A stretch of 64,000 bases of DNA from Ustulina deusta (lineage: Eukaryota; Ascomycota; Sordariomycetes; Xylariales; Xylariaceae): NCBI GenBank assembly GCA_023159155.1, contig JAJNNX010000011.1:930001-994000 (forward strand), read 5' to 3'. Positions 11,925 through 23,948 of this stretch are shown here, in pieces (the stretch's first letter is position 1; each line of letters starts with the position of its first letter). The notes under the pieces are model-generated. The model was not told the origin of the DNA. It was given only the letters and a program-made list of their open reading frames with translations, and ran no database searches. The position numbers were made by a program, and so were the translations under genes.

Positions 11925-14762
11925 ATGAGTATTTTCTCTGCAGGAATTGTCTGGGATCCTCGAGAGCCACTACCACACGAATATGCTGCAGCCGCTTATC
12001 GCGCCCCAGTGCCTCCAGTCTGCATTGAGCAAGCAACGCCGATCGTACACAAAGCACGGTGTTTCTCTCAACACCCAGATGCGACTCAGGCAACTGTGCA
12101 ACCCGGGATATTCCCGACCACGGTTGTGAAAGAATTAAATCGAAATGTCTTGCCTGCTGTATCAGTCTCAATCGAGGTGCGCATCACAGGAGATGTGGCG
12201 GAGGTGACTGCTAGGCAATTGTTCTGGAACGATGCCGATACTCTCATTCGTGAGGGGTCTTACACTTTCGGGCTTCCCAATGGCTGTACAGTTACGGGGT
12301 TTACTTGTCGGATTGGCAATAAAAAAGTGCTAAAGGCCACGGCCCGCCCAAAAGTTGAAGCTCAAATGGAATTTCAACGAGCTCTTGCTTCGCATACCAC
12401 GGCAGCTCTATTAGAGCAGAATACCCCTGAGATTTTCACATCTTCACTTGGCAACATTCCGCCGAACACACGCATCAAGACCGAGATAAAATATGCTACG
12501 ATATTGCAACGTCGGTTCGGCGATCATAGAAACACCACGACCCTAACCATTCCTACTTATATAGCAAACAGATATGGGCAACGCCCTGCCAGTCTTCAAG
12601 GGCTCAGTCTCGGAACAAAGCCCGATGACATCTCGCTTCGTATAGAAATCCTCAAATCAGAGCATATCCAGTCAATAAAATGCGTTAGCCATGAGATACT
12701 CGTAGAACGAGGCACTGGAATCGGCGAAGCACTCAAATGGGATGATATTGGAAAAGAGACCAAGGATACCAAACACGAGACCGCAATAATCACCATGAAA
12801 GAACCCACTAGCTGGATAGAAACGGATTTCATTCTTTCTATCGACACTGCTTGCAGCAATGGAGACGGCAACCCGGAGGCCTGGCTAGAGGTACATCCCT
12901 CCTTTGAGAACCAGGCTGCGATGATGGTGACACTTCCTTCACGTATGCTTCCTGTTCAGAACGAAATCTCCAAAACTGGAGAGATTCTATTCGTAGCTGA
13001 CAGATCTGGATCAATGGAGGATAAGATGGAAAATCTGAGATCTGCAATGCACTTCTTCTTGAAGGGGATACCTGTAGGTCGGATCTTCAACATATGGTCC
13101 TTTGGATCAGACTACGAGTCTCTCTGGGCTAAGTCACGGGTATACGAGGAGGAATCGCTTCGACTCGCCTTGAACTATGTGGACACCAAGTTCGATGCAA
13201 ACATGGGGGGAACTGAAATCCTCCCTGCTCTTGAGGCCATAATTGCTGCTACAGATCCGTCTCTGCCATGCGATGTGGTTATTCTCACCGATGGTGAGGT
13301 TTGGCGGCTTGACGAGACACTAAGCCTAGTTCGTAGAGCCAAAGAAACTTCAAACGGCGCAATTCGCTTCTTCTCACTGGGACTCGGCGCTCATGTTTCT
13401 CATGCACTTGTTGAGGGAATTGCAAAACAAGGAGGAGGCTACTCGGAAGTTATCCCCCGAGCTCACAAAGGCGGCTGGGAAGAGCGGGTGGTCGCGATAC
13501 TGAAGGCAGCGTTGACTGTTCATGTTCACGATCTAGCACTTGAACTAGGTGGCCTAAAAGCCACGACATCGCCAGCAGACCTTCGTTCTCTCAACCCCTT
13601 TCAAGCACATCGAATATTTCTCCTTTTGGAGCGAGGAACGACTCCAGAGAATGGCAGTATTGCTCTCACCTTCATTTCCGATGGAAAACCAACAACCGTG
13701 AATACTTCAATTATTCAACTCGAGAAGCCCAGCACGTTCATACACAGTTTGGCAGCCCGGGCTCTACTAGATGATTTAGAGCGGGCAATATCTTCGAGCG
13801 CGCCTTATCAGCCTGAAGCTTGCCTGGGGACCGAGAGGGGGGAAGCAGGTCTATCACGCCTTGCGGAGAGTATAGCCTGCAAATACATATTGCCATCCAA
13901 ATGGACTTCTCTATTCCTTCTGGAGAAAGACGATGAGGCGTTAGCGGGTGAAGCTGCTTCTAGCACCGTTAATAAATTCGCGATACCTCTCGATGAAGAC
14001 GGATTCTTGCAAAAACGTTGTGGAGTTGATTTGTTCAGCCCATGGAAAAGGTGCAAAGAGGTAGTATCACCCGAGACAGAAACACAATCCCCACGCAAGG
14101 TTCGCGCCGCCAAGTGCGCCGCCAAGTGCGCCTCCAAGCGCGCCTCCAAGCGCGCCTCCAAGCACGCCTCCCCGCCCGCCTCCCCGGGCCCTGACTACCT
14201 GGGCGTCACCGACAGCGATCACTTCCCTAACATACCAAATCGAAGTCAATGCTATTCGCCTTTCTCGGGTATTACACATGCCAAGTTGGATGCGGAGAAG
14301 GAATTTGTATCAATTATACTTAGCCACCAAGCCTTTGATGGGAGCATTGGAAGCGAGGTACTGAATGAGCTGCCTGAAGTGGCTCGCGACATCATCAGCA
14401 CCCTCAAGAATTGGCTATGCGAGAAAATGAACCTCGAGGATCCAGTGCTCAATCTCGTGGCCAATACAGCTCTAATTGTAGAAATCTTGGAGCGGGACTA
14501 TAAGGACTATAAAGATCTCTGGATTATGATCCGCGAAAAAGCCCATGAATACATTGGTCTGCAAGTACACTTGCTCAACCTTAAGGATGGGCTTCTCGAG
14601 TACTCACGGGAGAGGCTCGAACAGTTCTGGTTAAAGCGCAGCGCGACCACTTCTAGTCCCACAACGGAGATCGGGAAAAATCGGCGCTATGTTAATGCGG
14701 AGGACGAAGGCGTAACCGACTTTGATCCAGTCTTGGTCCATGAAGCTCCGATAGACGACTAA
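11925..14762 (+). CDS. VIT and von Willebrand factor A domain protein
   Basis: A single uninterrupted frame of 945 residues. The N-terminal third carries a VIT (vault/inter-alpha-trypsin inhibitor) domain around residues 60-190. A vWA domain spans about 350-520, with the MIDAS metal-binding motif DRSGS near residue 358, the Thr of MGGTEIL near 427 and the Asp of LTDGEVW near 455, so divalent-ion-dependent ligand binding should be intact. Residues about 725-755 are a Lys/Arg/Ala/Ser-rich repeat made by 12-nt units. A helical C-terminal region follows. No signal peptide or membrane segment is seen, so the protein is presumably intracellular. Similar VIT/vWA proteins are common in filamentous fungi but poorly characterised. 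Its head-to-head partner is the STAND-N-terminal-like gene. Confidence 0.9.
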   Translation: MSIFSAGIVWDPREPLPHEYAAAAYRAPVPPVCIEQATPIVHKARCFSQHPDATQATVQPGIFPTTVVKELNRNVLPAVSVSIEVRITGDVAEVTARQLFWNDADTLIREGSYTFGLPNGCTVTGFTCRIGNKKVLKATARPKVEAQMEFQRALASHTTAALLEQNTPEIFTSSLGNIPPNTRIKTEIKYATILQRRFGDHRNTTTLTIPTYIANRYGQRPASLQGLSLGTKPDDISLRIEILKSEHIQSIKCVSHEILVERGTGIGEALKWDDIGKETKDTKHETAIITMKEPTSWIETDFILSIDTACSNGDGNPEAWLEVHPSFENQAAMMVTLPSRMLPVQNEISKTGEILFVADRSGSMEDKMENLRSAMHFFLKGIPVGRIFNIWSFGSDYESLWAKSRVYEEESLRLALNYVDTKFDANMGGTEILPALEAIIAATDPSLPCDVVILTDGEVWRLDETLSLVRRAKETSNGAIRFFSLGLGAHVSHALVEGIAKQGGGYSEVIPRAHKGGWEERVVAILKAALTVHVHDLALELGGLKATTSPADLRSLNPFQAHRIFLLLERGTTPENGSIALTFISDGKPTTVNTSIIQLEKPSTFIHSLAARALLDDLERAISSSAPYQPEACLGTERGEAGLSRLAESIACKYILPSKWTSLFLLEKDDEALAGEAASSTVNKFAIPLDEDGFLQKRCGVDLFSPWKRCKEVVSPETETQSPRKVRAAKCAAKCASKRASKRASKHASPPASPGPDYLGVTDSDHFPNIPNRSQCYSPFSGITHAKLDAEKEFVSIILSHQAFDGSIGSEVLNELPEVARDIISTLKNWLCEKMNLEDPVLNLVANTALIVEILERDYKDYKDLWIMIREKAHEYIGLQVHLLNLKDGLLEYSRERLEQFWLKRSATTSSPTTEIGKNRRYVNAEDEGVTDFDPVLVHEAPIDD
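14104..14180 (+). repeat. 12-nt tandem repeat encoding a basic Ala/Ser/Lys/Arg stretch
   Basis: About six degenerate copies of a GCC(T)CCAAGCGC-type dodecamer lie inside the VIT/vWA reading frame and encode repeats of the form (A/S)-K-(C/R)-A. Because the unit is 12 nt, copy number can change without breaking the frame. The first copies encode Cys and the later ones Arg or His. Confidence 0.8.
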
Positions 14763-16204
14763 GTTATCTGTCATGAGCAATTTTTAGGGTTGGTTGGTTT
14801 AATTTTGTTGCGCTTGTTATATTATTCCAAGAGTTTCGCGTTTAGCTTTCCTTTCAGAGTCTATGACGAAAGCAATGGAATAGTTAGTGGAACGAGAGAT
14901 CTTGATCGATTATTGCGTTCAATAGCCGGATAGCAGTTGATTTCGCGTTCATGCACTATATTAAAGTCATAGAGAGCTGCACTGACTTAAGTGACGCAAA
15001 AATGTCGATAGATTACTAGCCGTAAGGTGTTACCATGGCTTTCTCTGGTAATAGTGAGCTATTTTTTCCCTTTCATCTTGGATCCTTAATATATTATCTA
15101 CTCCTATCTAGCTTACACGAGGTTAAACCCCTTTTTCTTATAGAAGGTTCGTATTACATCAAATATTTTAAAAGCCTTTAAACAAGTTCAGGAGCTATAT
15201 TATTGTTGTATCACGTGACCATAGAAACATATTTTTCTATTGTTATAGGGGTACATCATCATTCCCACTGTTCTAGATAGCTTCATTCGGCATACCTCGC
15301 TTAGTTAGGGTTTTGCTATTGAAGTGGAGTCAGTAAACATGAAGTGGCTGAACAGATGAAAAAGGGCGCTCAACGCTAAGAAGGAGAGAAAATCTCTCAG
15401 GATGGTTACATTCTTTTCATCAGTTATCTCGTTCAATTTTGTCATATTCTGCCATGATCGATCAGTTGATCCCTCAATGTAAACTATGTTTAATTTATGC
15501 TAGGAAGTGTAGGGACAGCCGTTCTCCTAGTGTAAGGGCAAGGTGAGCACCCCGTATGCATGAGCCTGCTCACGTTGTCCTTAGTCTGGCTATTTTACGT
15601 AGATGTGCAAGGCACAGCCTTTCTCTCTATTAAGAGCGCAGTCCAGCTCTAAGCAAAGTTATTTACTTTGCCTACTGCATTGATAAAGGACAACGAAGAA
15701 GGAAGAAAAAGCAAAACCGTATGTGACCGTTTTCTCGCGTATTGTAGTTAAAAATTCGTAAAGCTTTTATGAACTATGCCTTCCCTTTGATTTAATGATT
15801 CTCGGAAGTTCACAGCGCCTTTGTCTCTAATTCTTGTTCTTCGTGTCCTCGGGCGTCTGTGGGCAGGATCATGCAGGGAACCCGGAACGTCAGGATATGA
15901 TAGGGAAAACCTAGCGGAATGTGTTTTCATGATACGCAGCAATTACCCGACTGGTCTGAGTTATTCTGCCAATGCTGGAACAAGAACGGCCGCAGAAAAG
16001 ACTCAGACGATATGGATCAAGAAAATATAGGGTGTTAGGCGATCCTGCACGATGACCAACTCTAGACTTCACATGAACACTCGGTACGAAAGCGTCTGCT
16101 GACTCATCGTGGCGGTGCGGCGGCCCCCTCGCCTTGTATCCGCCGGGTCTCCATTTAGCCATGGACCGTATTGAGGAAACGGACCCGTCGCCAGAGGCGT
16201 CGCA
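14763..16204. other. Intergenic, AT-rich, no gene seen
   Basis: Contains the 3' flank of the VIT/vWA gene and AT-rich DNA with no frame of interest and no recognised RNA gene. Confidence 0.5.
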
Positions 16205-16487
16205 GTGGTAACTCATCATGCTATTACTGCGACAACTGGATCCTCATTCATAGACCGTGTCGGTTCAATAGGAATCGTGCCTGGGAACCAACCAAGCCCT
16301 CTACTTGTGAGCCAATCAAATCGCCAGGCTATACGGAGTAAGCCAATCAGAATCCACGGTTCAGGTCAGTGTTTAGTGAACCGGGTACTTACAGGTAGAC
16401 TGGATTCTATAACGTCTTCCCTGTCACCACCCTTTCGATACACCGCATTTCTCCCCGGATCCGTCAGGCTTCCATGCATCTACATGC

Positions 16488-16515
16488 CAGTCAATTGCCC
16501 ACAGTCAATTGCCCA
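16488..16515 (+). repeat. 14-nt perfect tandem duplication
   Basis: The unit cagtcaattgccca occurs twice in direct succession, followed by a partial third copy (cagtc). Since 14 is not a multiple of three, it would shift any reading frame. This argues that the frame upstream of it is not part of the protein encoded at 16619-17245. Confidence 0.9.
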
Positions 16516-16618
16516 CAGTCATCTTCGTCTTATCGGCTCTCGTGCCTCTGCCACGCAAATCGCAGCCTGCACCATACTTAGCCCCCCGTTCCGTACTGTG
16601 CTCATACCAAGTGGCGCG

Positions 16619-17245
16619 ATGACTCTCGCTCCAGCGCCTAATTATGTCATATCCCAGCTCGCGTTCACTGACTGCGACTCTTCCCCTGCCGTGTCTGTCT
16701 ATCGTGGAATTTCGTCACGCGACACCGTCCTGCCGTCTCTCTTTGCCTTCCAAGTATACCTAACTTATGAGATTCTACTTGCTTCAGACCGGTACATTTT
16801 CGCGCACAAGTTCCTTGAGCGCGTGCTAGTCGACTTCGATGGCAGTGATCTTGTCCGAGTTGATGTGTACTTCCGCCCGCGTGCCTCGACAGCAGACATC
16901 CTCAAGCACTATGCGACCGAGGGTCGGGCGCTGAACAGCTACGCCACCGACTCAACCCATTTCCGCGGCCTTGCCGTCGTCGTGGGGAGTGACCAGTGGG
17001 AAAGCGACGGTGTAGATCTGCTCTTTCACGACCTACCGGATGGTCTGCTGACTTCGGATCAAAAGAAAGAAATTTACGGGGATGACATCACTGATCTTGG
17101 GATTTTGTTGGTCCATGTTCCTGCTCTCGATGGACCGTCTGGACTCAGTGTGAGGCTGAGGCAGGTCGCCGAGAACTCGCGTGACTGGCGCGACTTGGAT
17201 GAGAAGTATAGAACAGCTATCAGACAAGGAAAGATTCAATGGTAG
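16619..17245 (+). CDS. Unidentified protein next to the killer-toxin-like chitinase
   Basis: The frame is open from 16205, but I prefer the ATG at 16619 (MTLAPAPNYV, 208 residues), because the segment before it is Ser/Pro/Arg-rich, lacks coding character and contains a frame-breaking 14-nt duplication. The chosen protein is acidic and has a single cysteine (in DCDSSP, near its start), no obvious signal peptide and an alpha/beta-looking C-terminal half with FRGLAVVVGSDQWES and ITDLGILLVHVPALDG. I do not recognise the family. A splice pair near 16752-16786 would give an intron of only about 34 nt and is unlikely. It is convergent with the chitinase gene, whose stop lies 284 bp away. Confidence 0.5.
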   Translation: MTLAPAPNYVISQLAFTDCDSSPAVSVYRGISSRDTVLPSLFAFQVYLTYEILLASDRYIFAHKFLERVLVDFDGSDLVRVDVYFRPRASTADILKHYATEGRALNSYATDSTHFRGLAVVVGSDQWESDGVDLLFHDLPDGLLTSDQKKEIYGDDITDLGILLVHVPALDGPSGLSVRLRQVAENSRDWRDLDEKYRTAIRQGKIQW

Positions 17246-17528
17246 TTTTGATCTTCCACATACGTACCGGTGTGGTATAACTAGTCCACTTCGAACGGTG
17301 TACGCCATACACGGAAATTGGACGTTTTACAGCCAGCTCGAGATTGAATCCCGTGTGATCTTGAGACTGCAGCAATGCATTTACAAATTATTGACCTAGT
17401 ATGAAGGCAGCCGGGATTATTGGGGTCAACCCCCGAGTCCTGACGAAATGTGAAAGAATTCGCTCCAGAGCCCAATTCCATCGATAAGAGCAGCATCGAT
17501 ACACATAATGAAGGCACCTTCTCATCTC

Positions 17529-20500
17529 TCACGTCCACGGCCCACTCGCCGTGGACCACATTCCGTACCTACTTCTCGGCACATTCACACCATTGCGGCC
17601 AACCTGACTTCCCGGGTTTGGCTGAGAGAACTGAAGCATACTCCCAGCGCCTCCAGGTCCAAAGAATGACGCGACCCATTTTGCCGCTTCATCATTGCTC
17701 GACGAGGAGAGCCCTTGCATAGCTGTACTTGCCTGATTTGACCATGCAGACGCCCGTGCCTCTATGGTAGCAAGATAAACGTCGATCCAATACGCCCAAA
17801 GATCACGCAGGCCGCGGTTGGCGCCCGTCGGTCTGCCCGGCTCGTTGTTTGGCGCACTTCCCCAGTTGTAAGCATCGTCGAAAGATGCTAGAGCGGCCTC
17901 GATAGCCTGGCCACTGGCTTGGAACTTGGATGCTATCGTAGGTGTTCGCATATATCCGAACACCCCGGCTGTCTGTGTACCAAGAACGAACGGGTCAGCC
18001 TGAGAAGGTTTCTGACAACAGTCTAGTGGCCTTGACACGGCACTGACGAATGGAAGAGATGCGTTACTTACATTGCGCTGGATGATCTTTGATGCACGTA
18101 TTTTCGCAGTGGCATCGAGCGTCCCTAGGTTGTCGAATCTGAAAAAGTGACCCTTGTCGTTGTTTACGCCGCTGTACAGTAGCGCCATCAGGCTTTTACC
18201 GACTGTCGACTTGCTGCCGATGGCGTTGTCTGTAATAATCTGCAGCACAGTCCTGCCCCCGATGAGCTGGGCACCGAAGTTGGATTGATCCCAGTTCAAC
18301 AGCACGCCGTTCACCCAGTTACTACTCGCCGGAGTATAGCCATTGGGCATCGCGATGGATATGCGAGCACCGAACTGACCAGCTCCGCGTAAAAAGTCAA
18401 AAAACTGAATAATGGTCTGGGTCTCGAAAATGTGATCCGTTTGGTATTGGCTTGTATCAACTTGATTGGAGGCGAATCTCGTGATGGCCGTTGGGCAATT
18501 TGGTGTCGACATGCCTCGCTCGTCGAAGCCAAACCACTTGGCAATCCCATCCATCTTGCCTTGATTGCATTCGGGGTAGGGGTTGAAGGTGATTGTGACG
18601 ATTGAGTTCGCACCGCCAGGGTCGAGGTTCCAATCGTTCCTCTTCGAGCCTCGTTTCCACAGGCTGTTTGGTGCGGCGGCATCTAACCCTACGCGACCTT
18701 CAGCGTAGGTACTATTCTCTGCCGCCCACGCCACAGTCAGCATGTCAGCGTCGCGTGCATCGAGGATGTTGGCTTGACACGTGCTCTCATCTGAGCGTCC
18801 GGTCACGAGCACGCATGAACCGTCGTCGTCGCCGTCCCTTCGGCTTATGGCTTCAGTACCGCACAGAGGACAAGGCCCGGGCGATGTGCCGCCACCATCG
18901 TTGCCCACTGGACACTGAATATCAAGCCGGATGATTGGACCAAAAGTCTGACTACGCTTTTCCAAACTGTCGATAGCTCTGACTGCGAGACCTTCTGTCA
19001 GATGTCTTCGACTGGTTAATAGGGCTACGTCCGATCCGACTCCGATGTGGAGGTCCCGCTTTGAGACGATGGGACAGGTGTTCGGCACGATCTGGATGGG
19101 ATCGCTCGACGCTATGGGAAATGGCGACTTGGCCAAGGTCCACCCTTTGAAACTCGGCGCGTTCACTGTGGCATAAAGGTCTGCGCCAGCGTCAATACCG
19201 TAGCAGAAGGAAGTAGATTGGTCGTCGCTCGAGTCGCCACCGTGGTTGGCATCCGCGTGGAAACGGATCCAGCCGTCTGCTACCAGGTTGACGTTTACGC
19301 CGTCCGTATTGATAAAGTTCTTGTTGAAGTCGACGCCGAAAGTGATGGTGGGTTTCACGTGGAGCTCAACGGATCCCGATGCCGAGACGCCATACATCCA
19401 TTCTGGCGAGAGCAGTTCCTGTGTGCCGTCACGATTCGGCGTCGCCTCGCTCTCGGGATCCCAGTCTGCGCCTTGGTCCGGATACGTCTGGCGGATGTTC
19501 CACTCGGCCAGGTTCACGTTAGCTTCGAAGTAGGCTCCAAGCGTGAGCTCGCCTTTGACAGCTCCGAGGAGTTTGAAGTTGGGCCCGATGGTAACGATTC
19601 CCGGAACTGCGAAAGCCGCACCGAATTGGTCGGCGGAGAACAGTTGCTTATCGCCACTGTAGAAGCGAGCTGTTGTTACAGCATCCGCCGTAAACTTTGC
19701 ACTGACCTTTCCCCGGTTGTTGAAGTACAGGTATGAGTTCTGGAAGCTGATGAATCCAGAACCGAGCGTCGTGATTAAAGTAAAGCCGAAATTCGTGCTC
19801 AGGTCGACGTGCGTGGCTGCCCGGACATCAAGCTTACCGGAGACCGTCGTGCCGGCAGGCCCGATGGGACAGTTCTGGACTACCTCGTTAAGCAAGATAA
19901 CTGTGAAGTCATCCGAGTACGTGTTGGAGATGATGGGGGCATCCGTCACACCATTGATGATACCCTTGAGCCAATCAATGATATCGCTCCCAAACCAGCG
20001 CTCGTGCAGCTCGTCACGAGACAGCAGACCCTTGTGAATATCAGCCTGATCCTCTCGCCATGCATCCTCGAGCCATCTCCTATGATTTCCGTTAAACGTG
20101 TCTAGTGATCGCTTGCGTTTGTTGGCAGCTTTGTCGACTACTTTATCCCAATAACCGGGCTCATTCGAATAGTCGATGCGCATTTGCGTGTCACCCAAGT
20201 CTCGGGGCACCCGTGTGAAATCATAATCGAAGGTCAAGTCGTAGATCGTGGATAGCTGTATACCCCGCTTGACGAGGTGCTTCGGGAGAGCTTGGTTATT
20301 GGACACAGCCATATCCTTCACGACAGCATAGCGACCAGGACCGCAGCCTTCCGGCATCTCGACGATGGTTCCGGGCGCGCCGTGGCCGAGATGAATCTTG
20401 TGGCACGTGCTGCTCTCAGAATCGTCGGTACATAGCATCCGAACCGTCTGTGCCTCTTCGCCCTTGCTACCGAAGCAATCGAAAACCTCCCAGTGCGAGC

Positions 20501-23189
20501 CATCTCGGGCATCTAGCGAGACTTGGATTTCTTCTGGGGATGCCAACACCACAAATCCGAATTCGGCATCGTTGGGGTCGTCGCCAAACGAAAGCGGTGC
20601 TGACCCCCCGTACGTCTGGTCCATCTTGAGAGTAAATTTTGTGTCGACATCGTCACCCTGGGGTGGGCTTGGAAACAGGTAGTCCAAAGGCACGGGGAGA
20701 AATGGTGACCCTCCATCCGGGGGATCGCAACAAAAAGACCGCTGTCTCTTTAACTGAATGCCACAGTTCGTTCCTTCGCCTTCGTAACTGGTGGTCAGGG
20801 ATACGGAATGGCCTGTCGGGCAGTGGTCATCATAGCAACTCCCACCCTTTCCGTACCACTGGCAGTTCTTCCAGTCCTGATCCTTACTACAGCAGAAGCT
20901 CCGCTGGCCTGCCCAACAAGGCTCTTCGGACCACGTGAGCTTGTTCTCGTGTGAATTGCACGAATCGCCGCAGTTGGTCCATCGGCAGTCCGGTAACTCC
21001 CTCGTAGCCGGACAGCAGTAGAATTTTCTACCATCTTTACAATGACCACCGCCCCCCCAGAAGCTTGAAGCCAGAGCAACCTCACCGGCATGACATTGAC
21101 CGTTGCAATAGGGTTTGTTGCCACGCCAGGTACACGTGTCCGGGTTAGGAGCCGAGGCAAAGGGGCAGCAGATCGAACTCCCGTGGCCCTTGCCATCGCA
21201 CTGTGTAGTCGACATGAGAACCTCACCCGTCTTACAACCGGTGGTGCCACAGTCTGTCACGCGGCAGTCACCTCCTCCCGCATTCTCCCAATTGTCTACG
21301 CCCTCGGCCTCCGCTCCCAGCGATCCCAGTGTCTTGGGGTAAATGACACCTGCCAGCGCATCTAGCTGTGCGGTGTCTTGGTCCAATGACCATACGAGAA
21401 GGCCACCGAGACCCTGGCCATTGGCGAACTTGATCTTGGCTTGGAACGTATCCTGGTCGTCATAGCTGACCCACTGATCTGAGCCCCATGTCACGTATTT
21501 CACCTGGTTTGTCTTGTCGTAATATGGCGTCAGTTGATTGTCCGCGATGACATCCATGATCTCGCGGTATGAGAGCGTCCCGGAGTTCTGGGTGCATGGC
21601 CCCGGTGATGCACCTCCCTTGAATAGACAGCCCGGTACATAGCAACTGGGGTCTGTCAGCTGGAACGAGCGGCCGTAGAATCCGAGTCCGAGGTTGAGCT
21701 TGCCCGGTGGAATGGAATTTCGCCAGTACAAGTCCAGAGCAAGCTTGATCTCGGTCAAATTAGTATGCGCCAACACTGCACACAGAGTATCAGCAAATGC
21801 AGAACTTTCCTGCCAACATTTCATGCTGACGAGTCAGTCTTACCATGGTTTCCAATGGGATCAGAATTGTCCCAAGTCCCGTGCAGATCATACGCCATGA
21901 CGTTGATCCAATCAACGGGCTTCGACATGGCCAGGAGATCGAAGTGCCGCAGGTACCAATACGATGTCGGGGCGGTGAAGCTGATCACACCCTTGAACTT
22001 GTCTCGGAGATCATTAAGAAGCTGGGTATACTTGACGCCATCATCATCATGGCCACCTCGGTCTCCAGCCCCAGGGTACTCCTACAGGGTATCAGTTAGC
22101 AATCCATCCTCGACGCGGCCGATCGGGTGCTTGGTGGGTGGCACTATGGGTAGGTACTCACCCAGTCAAAGTCGATGCCATCAAACCCGTAATTCTGCAT
22201 GAAATCGAGTAGGTTGTCTATAAATTTGGCACGATTCGCAGAGCTGCCTGCGATGTCTCCAAAGACGGGCTGTGTGGTAGTGTCGTTATCATTGAAGGTC
22301 CATCCGCCCAGCGAGACGATGATCTTTAGGTCTGGGTTTTGCGTCTTCAAACCGGCGAACTGCGAGAACAGCTCCCTTGGCACGGTATCGTCCATAGTCG
22401 TGATTTGGTAGCTCCCTGGTGCTACATAGGCGAAGGCGTAATGCAGATGGGTGATGCTGGAGACGGGTATGTCTTTCAGTTGCATCCCAATACAGTTCTT
22501 CTGCCAGTTCCAGGCTTCATAGTAGCCTATTATTCTGGACTGGACGTCGCCGGCAGAGGCACCCGAGCTGGGTTGATCACAATTTGACTACCGCAGAGTG
22601 TCAGCCAACTCGCAAGTCATTCAACCTATGGATTTGTAGGGCTACTGACCTGGCACGTAGTGTTCGCATTGTCTGTCTTGGCGCAGAATTCGTCTGTCGT
22701 TCCACAAAAGCCATATTGGCTGCAGCAGACATTCAGGGGACATTTTTGGCCCGGTTTGAGGGCATAGCGACCGCATTCCGCTTTAGCGTTGCAGTTGCTC
22801 CAACACTTGTCGTTCGGTGAGGTCCCGTCGCCGCAACTGTCTGGTCCGTAACCGCAGAACCCAGACTTGGCGCAGCAGGCTCCATTTGTGCAGGGTCTGT
22901 TTTCGTCGCAAGAGTAATCCTCTATTGTCCCGCCGGCCTGCCTTTTTGACAGCCCAGATTTTAAAAGATGATAACGATTCTCATTTGGACAAACACCTGG
23001 CAAAGCTTTAGTCTTGGCCAAGAGACTCTCGATAGAGTCAATCGTAGGAGATATCGGTACACATGTGTTGTTATGACCGGCATCATGCATTTCAATGAGC
23101 GTGGTAGAGGGGGGGTTGGGCAAGCCAACGACATGGCTCAAGAGGGCTCCCACACTCAGAAAGAGCGGCACACTTAGACCGAACCGCAT
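17529..23189 (-). CDS. Secreted chitin-binding GH18 chitinase, killer-toxin-like (fungal subgroup C type)
   Basis: Five exons close to 1796 residues: 23189-22650, 22587-22162, 22081-21844, 21775-18072 and 18011-17529. I start at the Met beginning a clear signal peptide (MRFGLSVPLFLSVGALLSHV). Two cysteine-rich chitin-binding modules follow (about 94-133 and 138-172; the second is hevein-like). The GH18 domain (about 195-545) keeps the catalytic motif DGIDFDW-E, Glu323, assembled across an intron, and the MAYD motif. Next are four or five Cys-rich repeats (about 570-760) and a roughly 1000-residue C-terminal region with dibasic Kex2-like sites (LVKR, NKRKR). This layout matches subgroup C fungal chitinases, which resemble the chitin-binding alpha/beta chain of yeast zymocin. 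The likely role is wall remodelling or attack on other fungi. Its divergent neighbour is a LysM protein, as often seen for this family. Confidence 0.93.
18012..18071 (-). other. 60-nt in-frame intron of the chitinase gene
   Basis: Starts gtaagt and ends ctgttgtcag on the minus strand, with no stop codon and a length divisible by three. Retention would add 20 residues including two cysteines; splicing joins IIQRN to KPSQA. The perfect donor argues that it is a real intron. Confidence 0.75.
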
Positions 23190-23948
23190 AGCACAAAATT
23201 GAGAGTAAGAGAGTGTTTTCCAAAGAGTGAACATGGCGATTGAGATGTCAGTGACTGCGTGACCAAACGACCTGGCATCCGAAGGCCGTATTCAATAAAT
23301 ATGACAGGGAAATATCTATAAGTGGTATCAGTGGTTTTATGAATATCACCATAGATACGAGACTCCTATGCTGTAGTTCCTCAGTCCGAGATGCTGTATG
23401 TCCAGCACTAACTCAGGGGGTTTCAAGATACCCTGTCATTGAGCCGAGCCGCAAACCGTGTCTCATGCATCTTGAATCCTGCATGTTGAACTTAATTAGG
23501 TAGTTCATTGAGCATTGTGGAAGGATCTCAGAACCAGTCGAGAACCCGAGTCCTAGTGGTCAGCAAACGCCGATACAACCCCGTCAGCTCACTCATCCCA
23601 AGACATCATCTTACTCGAGTCACGCAGCAGGCCTAGAACTCTCATTATTGCTATCGCGATTGGGAGATACGCGAGGATCGCACAAGACTAAGGAGGTCAG
23701 TATCCTTTCAGGAGAGCGATGTCACCACGGCCTGATTCTTGTCTTGACATGTCTCGGCGGAATTATATGTATGCTGTGCGGCTCTGTTGGGATGTGCTGT
23801 GCCTTCTTTACCATGATGATCGACTTTCTACTTCAAGAACTATCAAGCGTCGTGTGGGGGGTTGGGGATTATGTTCTCAACATCCCCAAGCATCATCTGC
23901 TTTCGACGATCACAGTCACTCGTTTCTGCAACCACCAACTAAACCGCC
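23190..23948. promoter_or_regulatory. Divergent promoter region between chitinase and LysM genes
   Basis: The 759 bp separate the two start codons. Both genes encode secreted chitin-directed proteins, so co-regulation from this region is plausible. I could not identify specific binding sites. Confidence 0.5.

Noticed and set aside
13808..14279. Minus-strand frames rich in Ala/Leu/Gly repeats opposite the VIT/vWA gene
   Set aside because: They are the antisense reading of the 12-nt repeat and flanks of a clear plus-strand gene.
16205..16618. N-terminal 138 codons of the frame that runs into the 16.6-17.2 kb gene
   Set aside because: Composition is not protein-like, and a 14-nt tandem duplication within it would have shifted the frame; the ATG at 16619 is more credible.
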